A stretch of DNA of 64,000 nt. It comes from Nocardia africana NBRC 100379. Lineage in GTDB: Bacteria > Actinomycetota > Actinomycetes > Mycobacteriales > Mycobacteriaceae. The notes under the pieces were generated by a model that saw nothing but the letters and a program-made list of their open reading frames with translations, was not told the DNA's origin and did no database searches. Positions 43,552 to 52,659 of this stretch are shown in pieces (the first letter of the stretch is position 1; the number at the start of each line of letters is the position of its first letter). The position numbers were made by a program, and so were the translations under genes. The DNA lies in NCBI RefSeq assembly GCF_001612635.1, contig NZ_BDAV01000015.1:124001-188000 (forward strand), in the 5' to 3' direction.

Positions 43552-44055
43552 CTACCTGTTCTCGCCGGAATCGGCTTGGGCCACACCGTTGTTCAGCGCG
43601 TCGGTCAGCGGGTCGCTCTGCAGGGCCACGAACACCTCGACCGTGCGCGCCTCCGGATAGTGCTCGAAGTCGCCGGTGTAGGCCCGCACCAGCGCGCCGG
43701 CCGCTTCCAGATCCCAGACCGCGCGCCAGATCGAGACGATCGTGTCGCCCAGGTTGTCGCCGGTGCGCAGGAAGCGCGCGAACTTCGCCGCCGGGATGCG
43801 GGCCAGCACATCACCGGGCTGCAGATCGTCGAGGCTTTCACACCGGTAGCCGACGATATGGGTGAGATAGGAACCGATCTCGGGCGCGTGGTCGACATAT
43901 GCGGTCGCCGGCGGGCCGGGTAACCGGCGCGCCAGAGTTCGTTTCCACGCCTCCTCCACCTTCTGCCGGCGCGGTCCCTCGACCGCCAGCGCCGGGCTGC
44001 GTAGCACCGTGCCCGCCACCAGTGTCTCGTGGCGCTCCACCACTTCGAAATCCAC
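43552..44055 (-). CDS. GyrI-like protein, tandem paralogue
   Basis: A 167-residue protein aligned with its neighbour: MDFEVVERHETLVAGTVLRS, GDVLARIPAAKFARFLRTG and TVEVFVALQS, plus a 20-residue C-terminal extension. GTG start at 44055. It is the first gene of the two-gene unit. The spacing of 6 nt implies a single transcript and perhaps a heteromer. Confidence 0.8.
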   Translation of the reverse strand: MDFEVVERHETLVAGTVLRSPALAVEGPRRQKVEEAWKRTLARRLPGPPATAYVDHAPEIGSYLTHIVGYRCESLDDLQPGDVLARIPAAKFARFLRTGDNLGDTIVSIWRAVWDLEAAGALVRAYTGDFEHYPEARTVEVFVALQSDPLTDALNNGVAQADSGENR

Positions 44056-44166
44056 CCGTGTCGCCCCTAATGTCTCGTGTTCAACCCCGTTCCACCCTAT
44101 CGGCGTGTGCTGGGTGATGGCCGGATTACTCCAATTCGTTGCATCACAGCGTGCCGGATCGGGCCG

Positions 44167-46464
44167 TCACCCCGGAACCGGGACGGTCAGCCCCGGAAAG
44201 ATCTCCACCTGCCGTGGCGGCGGCGGAGGTGGCGGTGGCGATGGAGCGGGCGGAATGACGATCACCGGTGGCTGTTGTTGCTGCTGCTGTTGCTGCTCCG
44301 GTTGCGAGGGCGGCTGCAGGATGTCGAACGGCGCGTTCCCGGTCGGCTGCGGCGCCGCGGTCTGGGGCTGCGGCTCCGCGAACGGCCCGGCCGAATTCGG
44401 TGGCGGCGGCGGCGCGAACGGCCCGGCAGCGCTCGGATCGGGATTCGCGAACTGCTCGACCGGCGTGCCGGCGAGCGCGCCGTCCATGGTGCGCTTCCAG
44501 ATGTCGGACGGCAGCCCGGAGCCGTAGATCATGCCGCCGCCCGCCGTGCGGATCGGCTCCGGCTGATCGGTACCCACCCACACCGCGGTGGCCAGCGACG
44601 GGGTGAATCCGATCATCCAGGCGTCCTTGTTCTCGCCGGTGTCACCGAGCTGCGTGGTCCCGGTCTTGGCCGCCGCCGGCCGCCCGGCCAGCGTGTGGCC
44701 GTTCGAATACGCGGGGATCGGCTGCATCGCCTTGGTGGTGGTGTCGGTGATCCCGCGCGGGAAGCGTTGCTGCGGCGGTGGCAACTGCCCCGCCCCGGGC
44801 GCCCCGCGATCGAGCAGCACCCGGCCGTCGCCGGCCACCACGCGCTGCACGAAGTACGGCTGGTGATAGCTGCCCGACGCCGCGATGGTGGCATAGGCCG
44901 ACGCCATATCGACGGGCCGCACCGAGTACACACCGAGGACGATGGTGGGAGCCGGCTGTCCGTCGGGCTCCGACAGCGAGGTGCCCGGTACGCCCGGGAT
45001 CTGGTGCGGAATACCGGCCTGGTGGGCGGCATCGGCCACGGCCCGTGGTCCGATGGCCTGGGTGAGCCGGATGAAACTGGTGTTCAGCGAACGTTTGTAC
45101 GCCTCGGCGAGACTGCAGGTTCCGCAGGATTCGCCCTCGACGTTGGTCACCCGCACCCCGTTCACCACGACCGGTGAACTGTCCAGCTGGGACGTCAGCG
45201 TGAAGCCCTGCTGCAGCGCCGCCAGCATGGCGAAGGTCTTGAACGAGGACCCGGTTTGCAGGGGAGCCTGGGCGAAGTCGTAGCCGACACCGTCCTCGCC
45301 GCCGTAATAGGCCCGGATCGCACCCGAGCGTGGATCGATCGACACCACCGCACTGCGCAGCTGCGGGGGCTGGCCGTCGAGGCTGCGATGCACCGCGTCC
45401 AGCGCGGCCTGCTGCGCCTTGGCATCGATGGTCGTCATGATCTGCAGCGCACCGGTATTGATCTCCTGATCGCTGATCCCCGCCGCGCGCAACTCCTTCA
45501 ATACCTGGGTGCGGATCAGCCCGGCGGGGCCGCGGGCGGCATCATCGTCGGGTTTGGGGGGCGGCGCGATGGTCGGGAATTGCACCTTGTCGCGTTCGCC
45601 GAGCGGCAGCACGCCCATGCCGACCATGCCGTCGAGCACGTAGTTCCAGCGGGCTTTCAGCTGGTCGAGGTGCGTCTCGGGGTCCAGGATCGACGGTGTG
45701 CGCACCACCGCGGCCAGCACCGCGCCCTCGGCCAGCGTCAGCTGCGAGACCGGTTTGTCGAAGTAGGCGCGCGCGGCCGCCGCGATCCCGTAGGCATCCC
45801 GGCCGTAGTAGATGGTGTTGAGATACGCGGCGAGGATGTCGTCCTTACTCCACTGCCGCGCCATCTTCGCCGAGATCACCAGCTCCCGCATCTTCCGCGA
45901 CAGGGTGCGCTCCGAGCTGAGGAAAGCGTTCTTGACGTACTGCTGGGTGATGGTGGACCCACCGCCCGCGTCGTCGTGGCCGAGCAGATTGTCACGCGCC
46001 GCCCGCAGGAAGGCCGACGCCGAGAATCCGGGGTTGCGGTAGAAGTCGCGATCCTCGGCCGACAGTATGGCGTCGCGCATGGTCTGCGGCACCTCCGACA
46101 GCGGCACCGGCGTGCGATTGCCTTCGGGGGGAACTATTTTCGCGAGGACGGTCGTGCCGTCGGCGGCGGTGACGGTGGCGATCTGATTGGTCTGCACCGC
46201 ACTCGGATCGGGTATCTCGGCGCTCCAGTACGCCAGCACCAGCAGCAACGACGGGATCGCGACGAAGATCAGGAACAGGGCCAGCAGCTGGCGCCGAATC
46301 CGCTGCCCGCGCGTGCGAGGCGGGCGGGGGCCGGAAGGTTTCTCGCGGCGACGGGGACGACCGCTGTTCGGCCGGGACACACCGTCGAGCTGCTTCCACC
46401 CGGCAATCGAGGCATACGGCGCCGTTTCCGGGCGGCCGCGCCGCGGTCTGCGGGTCGAGCTCAC
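44167..46464 (-). CDS. Second class A penicillin-binding protein, PonA1 paralogue
   Basis: About 765 residues with a shorter basic N-terminus (about 60 residues), membrane helix QLLALFLIFVAIPSLLLVLA, GT51 motifs EDRDFYRNPGFS and GGSTITQQYVKNAF, and transpeptidase motifs SSFK, SLN and KTGTTQ. The tail has an 8-residue glutamine run, a proline run and ends in VEIFPGLTVPVPG, the same motif found in PonA1's tail. GTG 46464 fits GGAGG 6 nt upstream better than the ATG at 46470. A gene duplication of ponA1 about 3.5 kb away is apparent. Confidence 0.93.
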   Translation of the reverse strand: MSSTRRPRRGRPETAPYASIAGWKQLDGVSRPNSGRPRRREKPSGPRPPRTRGQRIRRQLLALFLIFVAIPSLLLVLAYWSAEIPDPSAVQTNQIATVTAADGTTVLAKIVPPEGNRTPVPLSEVPQTMRDAILSAEDRDFYRNPGFSASAFLRAARDNLLGHDDAGGGSTITQQYVKNAFLSSERTLSRKMRELVISAKMARQWSKDDILAAYLNTIYYGRDAYGIAAAARAYFDKPVSQLTLAEGAVLAAVVRTPSILDPETHLDQLKARWNYVLDGMVGMGVLPLGERDKVQFPTIAPPPKPDDDAARGPAGLIRTQVLKELRAAGISDQEINTGALQIMTTIDAKAQQAALDAVHRSLDGQPPQLRSAVVSIDPRSGAIRAYYGGEDGVGYDFAQAPLQTGSSFKTFAMLAALQQGFTLTSQLDSSPVVVNGVRVTNVEGESCGTCSLAEAYKRSLNTSFIRLTQAIGPRAVADAAHQAGIPHQIPGVPGTSLSEPDGQPAPTIVLGVYSVRPVDMASAYATIAASGSYHQPYFVQRVVAGDGRVLLDRGAPGAGQLPPPQQRFPRGITDTTTKAMQPIPAYSNGHTLAGRPAAAKTGTTQLGDTGENKDAWMIGFTPSLATAVWVGTDQPEPIRTAGGGMIYGSGLPSDIWKRTMDGALAGTPVEQFANPDPSAAGPFAPPPPPNSAGPFAEPQPQTAAPQPTGNAPFDILQPPSQPEQQQQQQQQPPVIVIPPAPSPPPPPPPPRQVEIFPGLTVPVPG

Positions 46465-46772
46465 GATCATCCTCCCGGAGCGTCGGCGAACGAGCGAGAA
46501 ACAACGATCCCGTCCAGCCTACGGGGCCGGTCGGTGGTCAACCAGAACAGCTAATACCCAGTAAATCGTGATCTCACGCGAAAACCGGTCCCGACCGGCC
46601 GAGTGCGCATCGATGTGAGCGGAATAACCACGACCGCAACCGCCCTCGCCGGCATCGCGGGAGGGCGGAAGACAACGTGTATTCGACGCCGCGCCGACCG
46701 CCCGGTTGCCGGGACCGGAACGGATGAATCAGGCCGCCGGAATTCCAGGGGGAGGCGGAGGAGCCTGACGGC
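46465..46772. other. 308-bp intergenic stretch
   Basis: No gene seen. It contains an 8-bp stem (CCGCCCTC at 46640-46647 with GAGGGCGG at 46661-46668) that could terminate the sugar-importer operon ending at 46773, and should hold the promoter of the PBP gene. Confidence 0.4.
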
Positions 46773-47624
46773 CTAGCTCTTGACGCCGCCCGCGGTGAGG
46801 CCGGAGATGATGCGGCGCTGGAACAGCAGCACCATGATCACCAGCGGCACGGTGACGATGATGCCCGCCGCCATGATCGCCGCATACGGCTGGACCAGCG
46901 GATCGTTACCGGAGAACCGCGCGATCGCTACCGTCACCGGTTCGGTCCGGTCGACCGAGAGCAGACTGGCCAGCAGGTACTCGTTCACCGCGGCGATGAA
47001 CGCCAGGATCGCCGTGGTGAACACCGCCGGCGCGGCCAGCGGTAGCATCACCAGCCGGAAGGCCTGGAACCGGCTAGCGCCGTCGATGCGGGCCGCCTCC
47101 TCGAGCTCCCACGGCAGTTCGGCGAAGAACGAGGCCAAGACGTAGACCGTCATCGGCAGCACGAACGAGATGTTCGGGATGATCATCGCCTGGTAGTGCC
47201 CGATCCAACCGATGTTGGTGAACAGCTGGAACAGCGGTGTCACCAGGACGACCACCGGGAACATCGAGGCGCTCAGGATCAATCCGGCGACGAGGGTCTT
47301 ACCGCGAAAGGCCATGCGCGCCAGCGCGTAGGCGGCCATCATGCCGATCAGCAGCGCGATCACGGTGGTGGCCGTGCCGATGACGACGCTGTTGGTCAGC
47401 GCCCGCCCGAAGTCGTTGCCGCGGCTGGTGTCGAACGCGTTGCGGAAGTTCTCGAAGGTCAGGTGCGTCGGCCACGGGGTGTTGTCGAAGGTGTAGTCCG
47501 GATCGCGGAAGGCGGTCACCGCCATCCAGTAGAACGGGGCCAGACCCCAGATCAGCACGATCAGCGCACCGACGTACACCCGCGCGGACCGCCACGGTTT
47601 GCGGCCAGAAGTAGCAGTGGTCAT
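46773..47624 (-). CDS. Sugar ABC transporter permease, SugB/MalG type
   Basis: A 283-residue permease with six membrane helices and the EAA loop ELEEAARIDGASRFQAF that docks the ATPase. The N-terminal RSARVYVGALIVLIWGLAPFYWM begins helix 1. Its start overlaps the stop of the SugA-like permease (TGATG), so synthesis is coupled. Third gene of the importer operon; no ATPase gene follows. Confidence 0.93.
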   Translation of the reverse strand: MTTATSGRKPWRSARVYVGALIVLIWGLAPFYWMAVTAFRDPDYTFDNTPWPTHLTFENFRNAFDTSRGNDFGRALTNSVVIGTATTVIALLIGMMAAYALARMAFRGKTLVAGLILSASMFPVVVLVTPLFQLFTNIGWIGHYQAMIIPNISFVLPMTVYVLASFFAELPWELEEAARIDGASRFQAFRLVMLPLAAPAVFTTAILAFIAAVNEYLLASLLSVDRTEPVTVAIARFSGNDPLVQPYAAIMAAGIIVTVPLVIMVLLFQRRIISGLTAGGVKS

Positions 47625-48658
47625 CAGTGTGCCTTCCGCTGTTCTTCCTGCGTCGCCACCGCGTTGGCGCCCAGTATCTTCACCAGCACGAACGCCACCG
47701 CGAAAATCATCAGGAAGGTGAGCACCGACAGCGCGGCGGCACTGTTGGAGCCCTGCCGCACCTGATCGACGACCAGGATCGAAATGGTCCGGGTCGCCGG
47801 ATTGCCCTGCATCATGATGGCCGGCAGGTCGTAGAGCCGCAGCGCGTCCATGGTCCGGAACAGAACCGCGACCAGCAGCGCCGGCTTCAGCAGCGGCAGC
47901 GTGATGTGGGTGAAGCGCTGCCATGCCGACGCGCCGTCGACCTTGGCCGCCTCGTACACGTCGTTCGGGATCACCTGCAGTCCGGCGAGGATCAGCAACG
48001 CCATGAACGGAGTGGTCTTCCAGACGTCGGCGATGATCACCGCGAGCCGCGACCACCACGGATCGGTCTGCCACAGGATGTGCGTGTGCAGGACCCGGTT
48101 GACCACGCCGTTGTACTGGAACATGAACTCCCACAACCGGGCCGTCACCGCGGTCGGGATGGCCCAGGGGATCAGCACCGCGGCCCGCAGCAGCGCACGC
48201 CCGCGGAAGGTCTTGCCCATCACGGTCGCCATACCGAGGCCGATGGTCGCCTCCAGCGTCACGGTGATCACCGTGAACAGCAGGGTGATGCCGATGGCCG
48301 CCCAGAACTGGGAACCCAGGTTGCCGGTGGGGCAGGGCTCGGTTCCGCCACCGGGCAGGGTGCACTGCTGCAGCAGCCAGTGCGTGTAGTTGCTGAACCC
48401 GGCGCTGCCGCCCTCGACGAACATGCCGGTGGCGGGGTCGAGCCCGGCGTCCTTCTGGAACGACATCCACACCGCGCGCACCACCGGATAGCCGATGACG
48501 ACCGCGAGCGCCACCAGCACCGGTGCGACGAACAACCACGCGCGCCCCGCACCCTGCGGGAGCCGTAAGCCCCGGGAGTTACTGTCGCGCTGCGGTTTCG
48601 GGCTCACCGGCTGATCATCGGGTGGCGCGAGATCGGTCGCACCCGAAGGACTCGACAC
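47624..48658 (-). CDS. Sugar ABC transporter permease, SugA/MalF type
   Basis: A 344-residue permease with six helices, an extended loop after helix 1 (about residues 65-105) with two cysteines, and an EAA loop DVYEAAKVDGASAWQRF. I prefer GTG 48658 (AGGAGAG 6 nt upstream) to the TTG at 48664. Pairs with the SugB-like protein to form the membrane channel. Confidence 0.92.
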   Translation of the reverse strand: MSSPSGATDLAPPDDQPVSPKPQRDSNSRGLRLPQGAGRAWLFVAPVLVALAVVIGYPVVRAVWMSFQKDAGLDPATGMFVEGGSAGFSNYTHWLLQQCTLPGGGTEPCPTGNLGSQFWAAIGITLLFTVITVTLEATIGLGMATVMGKTFRGRALLRAAVLIPWAIPTAVTARLWEFMFQYNGVVNRVLHTHILWQTDPWWSRLAVIIADVWKTTPFMALLILAGLQVIPNDVYEAAKVDGASAWQRFTHITLPLLKPALLVAVLFRTMDALRLYDLPAIMMQGNPATRTISILVVDQVRQGSNSAAALSVLTFLMIFAVAFVLVKILGANAVATQEEQRKAH

Positions 48659-48693
48659 GTTCAACTCTCCTACGGGGCAGACTGCGGACAGGG

Positions 48694-50031
48694 TCAGGAG
48701 CCGGCGGCTTCGATGCCCTTCTGCATGCCGATGATCGCGTCATCGACTGATTTCTTACCGGTCAACGCAGCATATGCGTTGTCCTGGATGGCCTTCGACA
48801 CCGCCGGGTAGAAGGGGGTCACCGGACGCGGCACGGCGCTGGCGATCGAATCCTTCAGCGCGGGCAGATACGGGAACTTCGCGATCAGCGCCGGATCGTC
48901 GTACATCGACGCCCGCACCGACGGGAACGCGCCCTCGGCGACGATGCGCTGGGCGTCCTCGCTGATCAGGAAGCGCAGGAAGTCCAGCGCGGTGGCCTTG
49001 TGCTTGGAGTAGGCGCTGATGGCGGCGTTGTAACCACCGAGCGTGGAGGCGCCGATGCCGTCCTTACCGGGCAGCGGGGACACAGCGAAATTGCCCTTCA
49101 CAGCGGAGGAGTCGGCCTGTGCCACACCGTAGAAGTTCGGCCAGGTGCGCAGGAACAGCAGCTTGCCCGAGGCGAAGGCGTTCTGGCTCTCCGGCTCCTT
49201 GAAGGAGATGGCCTCCTTGGGGATGTCGCCGTTCTTGTAGGCGTCGGTGAGCACCTGCAGGCCGGCGCGCGACTGCGGGGAGTTCACGGTCGCGGTCTTG
49301 CCGTCCGGGCCGACGAACGAGCCGCCGTAGGCGTTGATCACCTCGGCCGCGTTCACGGTCAGACCTTCGTAGGGCGCGAACTGCCCTGCGTAGCAACCGA
49401 TTCCGTGGTCGTGTGCGATATTGCAGTCGGCCAGCAGCTCCGACCAGGTCTTCGGCGGATTCGGGACCAGATCCTTGCGGTAGTACAGCAGGCCGCCGTT
49501 GGTGTTGCGCGGCGCGGCGTAGAGGGTGCCCTGGTAGGTCGCGCTGGCGACGGTCGGCGAGAGCAGCGTGGAGGTGTCGAGGGCGAAGGAGTCCTTCAGC
49601 GGCTGAATCCAGCCCTTGGCCGCGAACTCCGCGGTCCACGGCACGTCCAGCGCCATCACGTCGTAGTCGGGCTGTTTGGCCCGCATGTGCTGGGCCAGGT
49701 CGTCGTACTGCTGGGAGGCGTCGTTCGACTGCTCTTTGAACGTCACCTGCTCGTTCGGATGGGCGGCGTTCCACCGGTCGATGAGCTGCTTGACCGCACC
49801 GGTCTCGGTGGTGTCCTTACCCTCGACGTAGGTGATCGGACCGCGACCGCCCAGGTTCTGACTGGTCGGGTTGCTGCCGTCGCCGCTCGAACAGGCGCTC
49901 GTCAACCCGGCGGTGAGCAGTGCCACCGACGCGGTGGCCAGTGCGGCGCGGGACACGAGGGACGAGCGTCGCGACGCGGCGCGCGCGCGAACCTTACGCG
50001 CCTTGTTCGAGGACGCCTTGTTCAAAGCCAT
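48694..50031 (-). CDS. Sugar-binding lipoprotein, LpqY/ThuE type
   Basis: A 445-residue extracellular solute-binding protein (family 1). A Lys/Arg-rich n-region and hydrophobic stretch end in lipobox LTSAC (Cys47). DVMALDVPWTAEFAAKGW and FPSVRASMYDDP closely resemble segments of M. tuberculosis LpqY, the trehalose receptor, which supports an alpha-glucoside such as trehalose or maltose as ligand. GGAGT precedes the ATG at 50031. First gene of the importer operon, 35 nt before the SugA-like gene. Confidence 0.9.
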   Translation of the reverse strand: MALNKASSNKARKVRARAASRRSSLVSRAALATASVALLTAGLTSACSSGDGSNPTSQNLGGRGPITYVEGKDTTETGAVKQLIDRWNAAHPNEQVTFKEQSNDASQQYDDLAQHMRAKQPDYDVMALDVPWTAEFAAKGWIQPLKDSFALDTSTLLSPTVASATYQGTLYAAPRNTNGGLLYYRKDLVPNPPKTWSELLADCNIAHDHGIGCYAGQFAPYEGLTVNAAEVINAYGGSFVGPDGKTATVNSPQSRAGLQVLTDAYKNGDIPKEAISFKEPESQNAFASGKLLFLRTWPNFYGVAQADSSAVKGNFAVSPLPGKDGIGASTLGGYNAAISAYSKHKATALDFLRFLISEDAQRIVAEGAFPSVRASMYDDPALIAKFPYLPALKDSIASAVPRPVTPFYPAVSKAIQDNAYAALTGKKSVDDAIIGMQKGIEAAGS

Positions 50032-50228
50032 CGATACTCCAGGGTCGTAACGAACACAGTGCCATGCGTGAGCGCCCGCACACTGCGCCGGTTGCACAAG
50101 GCAAGATACATTGTTCGGCTGCTCCGTGGGACTCGGCGTCCGCACCCGCCCTCGTGGTGACGCGAGCTGCCGCTCCCCGGCTCGCCATCGTCCGGGGATG
50201 TCGGTGACGTCTCGTATCCTGGCGCTCG

Positions 50229-51077
50229 ATGTCGACCCAGATGCCCCAGGACAAGTTGCTCACCCGGATCGGTGGGCTGTTGCGTCAGGCCGAGTCGACC
50301 GACAACGAGCACGAGGCCGAGGCCTTCATGGCGGCTGCCCAGCGCCTGGCGACCCGTTCGTCGATCGACCTGGCGGTGGCGCGCGCCCATATCGCCGGCC
50401 GTGAACGCCGCCCGACGCCGATGCAGAAGGTCGTTCCGATCGGCGAGGCGGGGAAGAAAGGGCTGCGCACCTACGTGCAGTTGTTCGTGGCGATCGCCGC
50501 GGCCAACGATGTGCGCTGCGATGTGACCCGAACGTCCACGCAGGTGTACGCCTACGGCTTCGATACCGATATCGCGACATGCGAGGCCCTGTACACCAGC
50601 CTGCTGGTGCAGATGGTCCGGGCGTCCGACCACTACATCAAATCCGGCGCCTACAAATCGGCGACCGTGGAGAAGGTCGTGGTGGAGACGCGCTGGGGTC
50701 GCACGGTGCAGCGTCGCATACAGGCCCCTGTCGCAGCCGTGACGGCTCGGCTGAATTTCCAGATGGCGTTCGCCGACCGGATCGGCCGCCGCCTCGCGCA
50801 GGTGAAGGCGGACGTGGAAGCCGAGGCGGTGGGCGCGGATACGACCGCCGCCGAATCAGCGGGCACGGCTCTGGCGCTGCGCAACAAGGACCTCGAATTG
50901 ACCGATTTCTACTCCCGCACCTCCGAAGCCCGCGGCACATGGCGCGGGCCGCAGGAATCGACCGGGTATTCACCGGCCGCGCGCCGGGCGGGTGACCGAG
51001 CCGGTCGCACCGCGCGCCTGGGCCTCTCGCCCGAACTGCCCGCTGCCCGCGGCACTCTGGAAGCGCCCGGCGCATGA
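50229..51077 (+). CDS. DUF2786 protein
   Basis: A 282-residue protein with an N-terminal DUF2786 segment (KLLTRIGGLLRQAESTDNEHEAEAFMAAAQRLA) of two helices, a central alpha/beta region and a basic, disordered C-terminus. No catalytic motif is evident. It is followed 79 nt later by a zinc-metallohydrolase-like gene on the same strand, a pairing that recurs in actinobacteria. Function unknown. It is divergent from the sugar importer. Confidence 0.8.
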   Translation: MSTQMPQDKLLTRIGGLLRQAESTDNEHEAEAFMAAAQRLATRSSIDLAVARAHIAGRERRPTPMQKVVPIGEAGKKGLRTYVQLFVAIAAANDVRCDVTRTSTQVYAYGFDTDIATCEALYTSLLVQMVRASDHYIKSGAYKSATVEKVVVETRWGRTVQRRIQAPVAAVTARLNFQMAFADRIGRRLAQVKADVEAEAVGADTTAAESAGTALALRNKDLELTDFYSRTSEARGTWRGPQESTGYSPAARRAGDRAGRTARLGLSPELPAARGTLEAPGA

Positions 51078-51156
51078 GCCGCACGCGAGCGGCGCGGCGC
51101 GGTGCCGTCGTGAAGTACATGTCGTTCGCCGACGCCCGAGCGTGCCGGAAAGCGCT

Positions 51157-51669
51157 GTGACGCAGCGCGATTCGCAGCGCAGCCGGGTCTACGATGCCGA
51201 GGGCCTGGTGCGGCGCATGTTCGAACGAGCCGAGGAGTTCGGGGCTCGCACGGTCGACCTGCACGGATCGCAGCTCACGTTGCCGGTCGAGCGGAAGTTC
51301 GCCTCGGTCGAGTCGGTGCAGAGCTATGTGGATCGGGTGCTGGCTCTGAACTGGGTCCGCGCGCACTGGGTGCGAGCCGGCACGCCGCTCGCCGTGCGTG
51401 CCCGGGCGGGCACCGCGGCGGCGCACTACGAGACCGGCCGCGCCGTCTTGGCCGTCCCCCTGCACACCGGCGGGACCGCGTGGGCGTTGCGCGAATTGGT
51501 CGTCCTGCACGAACTCGCGCACCACTTGGAGCCGCCCGGCGCCGACCTCGCCCCGCACGGCCCCGAGTTCTGCACCCGCTACCTCGAGCTGGTCGACGGG
51601 GTCATCGGCCCCGAAGCCGCCCTTCTCCTGCGCGCCACCCTGCACGACTGCGGCGCCCGGGTCGGCTGA
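51157..51669 (+). CDS. TIGR04338-like metallohydrolase (HExxH)
   Basis: A 170-residue protein with zincin motif VLHELAHHL and a later His in APHGPEFCTRYLEL as probable third ligand. The N-terminus begins TQRDSQRSRVYDAEG. GTG at 51157 is taken as start. Possibly works with the DUF2786 protein upstream. Its substrate is unknown. Confidence 0.78.
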   Translation: MTQRDSQRSRVYDAEGLVRRMFERAEEFGARTVDLHGSQLTLPVERKFASVESVQSYVDRVLALNWVRAHWVRAGTPLAVRARAGTAAAHYETGRAVLAVPLHTGGTAWALRELVVLHELAHHLEPPGADLAPHGPEFCTRYLELVDGVIGPEAALLLRATLHDCGARVG

Positions 51670-51696
51670 GCCGGGTTCGGCCGCGGGCGCATGCCG

Positions 51697-51729
51697 GTGC
51701 CCCGGACCCGATCGGGCGGCCCGGGGCAC
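51697..51729. terminator. Hairpin between convergent genes
   Basis: A 9-bp stem, GTGCCCCGG with CCGGGGCAC, around a 15-nt loop that itself contains CCCGATCGGG. Located between the stops at 51669 and 51737. Confidence 0.5.
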
Positions 51730-51736
51730 GGATGCA

Positions 51737-52537
51737 CTACTGCCCGGGTGCCTCCCCGGACCGCACCGTCGGGTCGATGAGGCCGAAGATCTCGCCCTGG
51801 GGCGCCTGGACGACGGCGGAGCGGCCGAACGGGGTGTCGTCCGGACCCATCAGTACCGTCGCGCCGAGTTCGGTTGCGCGAGAGATCTTGTCGTCCGTCC
51901 CGGCGACCTGGAACCAGGTGAGCCAGTAGGGCGGGTTGTCGCCGGGTGCGCTGCCGGCATCCATGACACCTCCGGCGACGTCCGCGCCGGGCGGGGAGAA
52001 GGTCGAATAGACGAAGTTCTCACCGTCGCCGATTTCGTCGAAGGTCCAGCCGAAGACGCGGCGGTAGAACTCCTGCGCGGTGGCGTAGTCGCCGGTGTGC
52101 AGTTCGTTCCAGCAGTAGGAGCCGGGTTCGTTGTAGATGCCGGCGCCGGTGTGGGCCTTGGCCTGCCAGACGCCGAAGATCCCGCCGGTGGGGTCGGCGG
52201 CCACGCACATGCGGCCCACGTCCATGACGTCGAAGGGCGGGACGAAGACGGTTCCCCCGGCCGCGCCGATGGCCTCGGCGATCGCGTCGACGTCGTCGGC
52301 GGCGAGGTAGGTGGTCCACACCGAGGGCATCGGCGTCTCGCCCATCTTGGGGCCTATTCCGGCGGCCGGTTTACCGCCCAGCATCGCCATCAGATATCCC
52401 CCGGCCTCGGGCGGGCTGTCCATGATCTCCCAGCCCAGCAAACCGGAGTAGAAGTCGCGGGCAGCCTGCGGATCGTCGACCGAACAGTCGACCCAGCAGG
52501 GCGTACCCTGCGGCCACGCAGAATCACGAGTGGGCAT
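51737..52537 (-). CDS. Two-domain VOC-family (glyoxalase/bleomycin resistance) protein
   Basis: A 266-residue protein of two VOC modules: the first begins PCWVDCSVDDPQAARDFYSGLLGW, the second YCWNELHTGDYATAQEFYRRVFGW. It is the layout of the actinobacterial CFP-30B/27-28 kDa antigen-like proteins. Metal-binding residues are partly conserved. AGGAGT precedes the ATG at 52537. Substrate unknown. Confidence 0.88.
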   Translation of the reverse strand: MPTRDSAWPQGTPCWVDCSVDDPQAARDFYSGLLGWEIMDSPPEAGGYLMAMLGGKPAAGIGPKMGETPMPSVWTTYLAADDVDAIAEAIGAAGGTVFVPPFDVMDVGRMCVAADPTGGIFGVWQAKAHTGAGIYNEPGSYCWNELHTGDYATAQEFYRRVFGWTFDEIGDGENFVYSTFSPPGADVAGGVMDAGSAPGDNPPYWLTWFQVAGTDDKISRATELGATVLMGPDDTPFGRSAVVQAPQGEIFGLIDPTVRSGEAPGQ

Positions 52538-52659
52538 TGCGGAACTCCTATCGTGTGTTCGAGCACGTGAGAACTGCCGATGGCACACGATCAGCTAATC
52601 ACAGACGGGCGGGTGGGAAAACCCTCGTCCCGGCCCCGCCGAGGTCCGGGACGCCGCGA

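Noticed and set aside
44268..44300. CTG/TTG trinucleotide run as a mobile or regulatory repeat
   Set aside because: It is the eight-codon glutamine run in the second PBP's tail.
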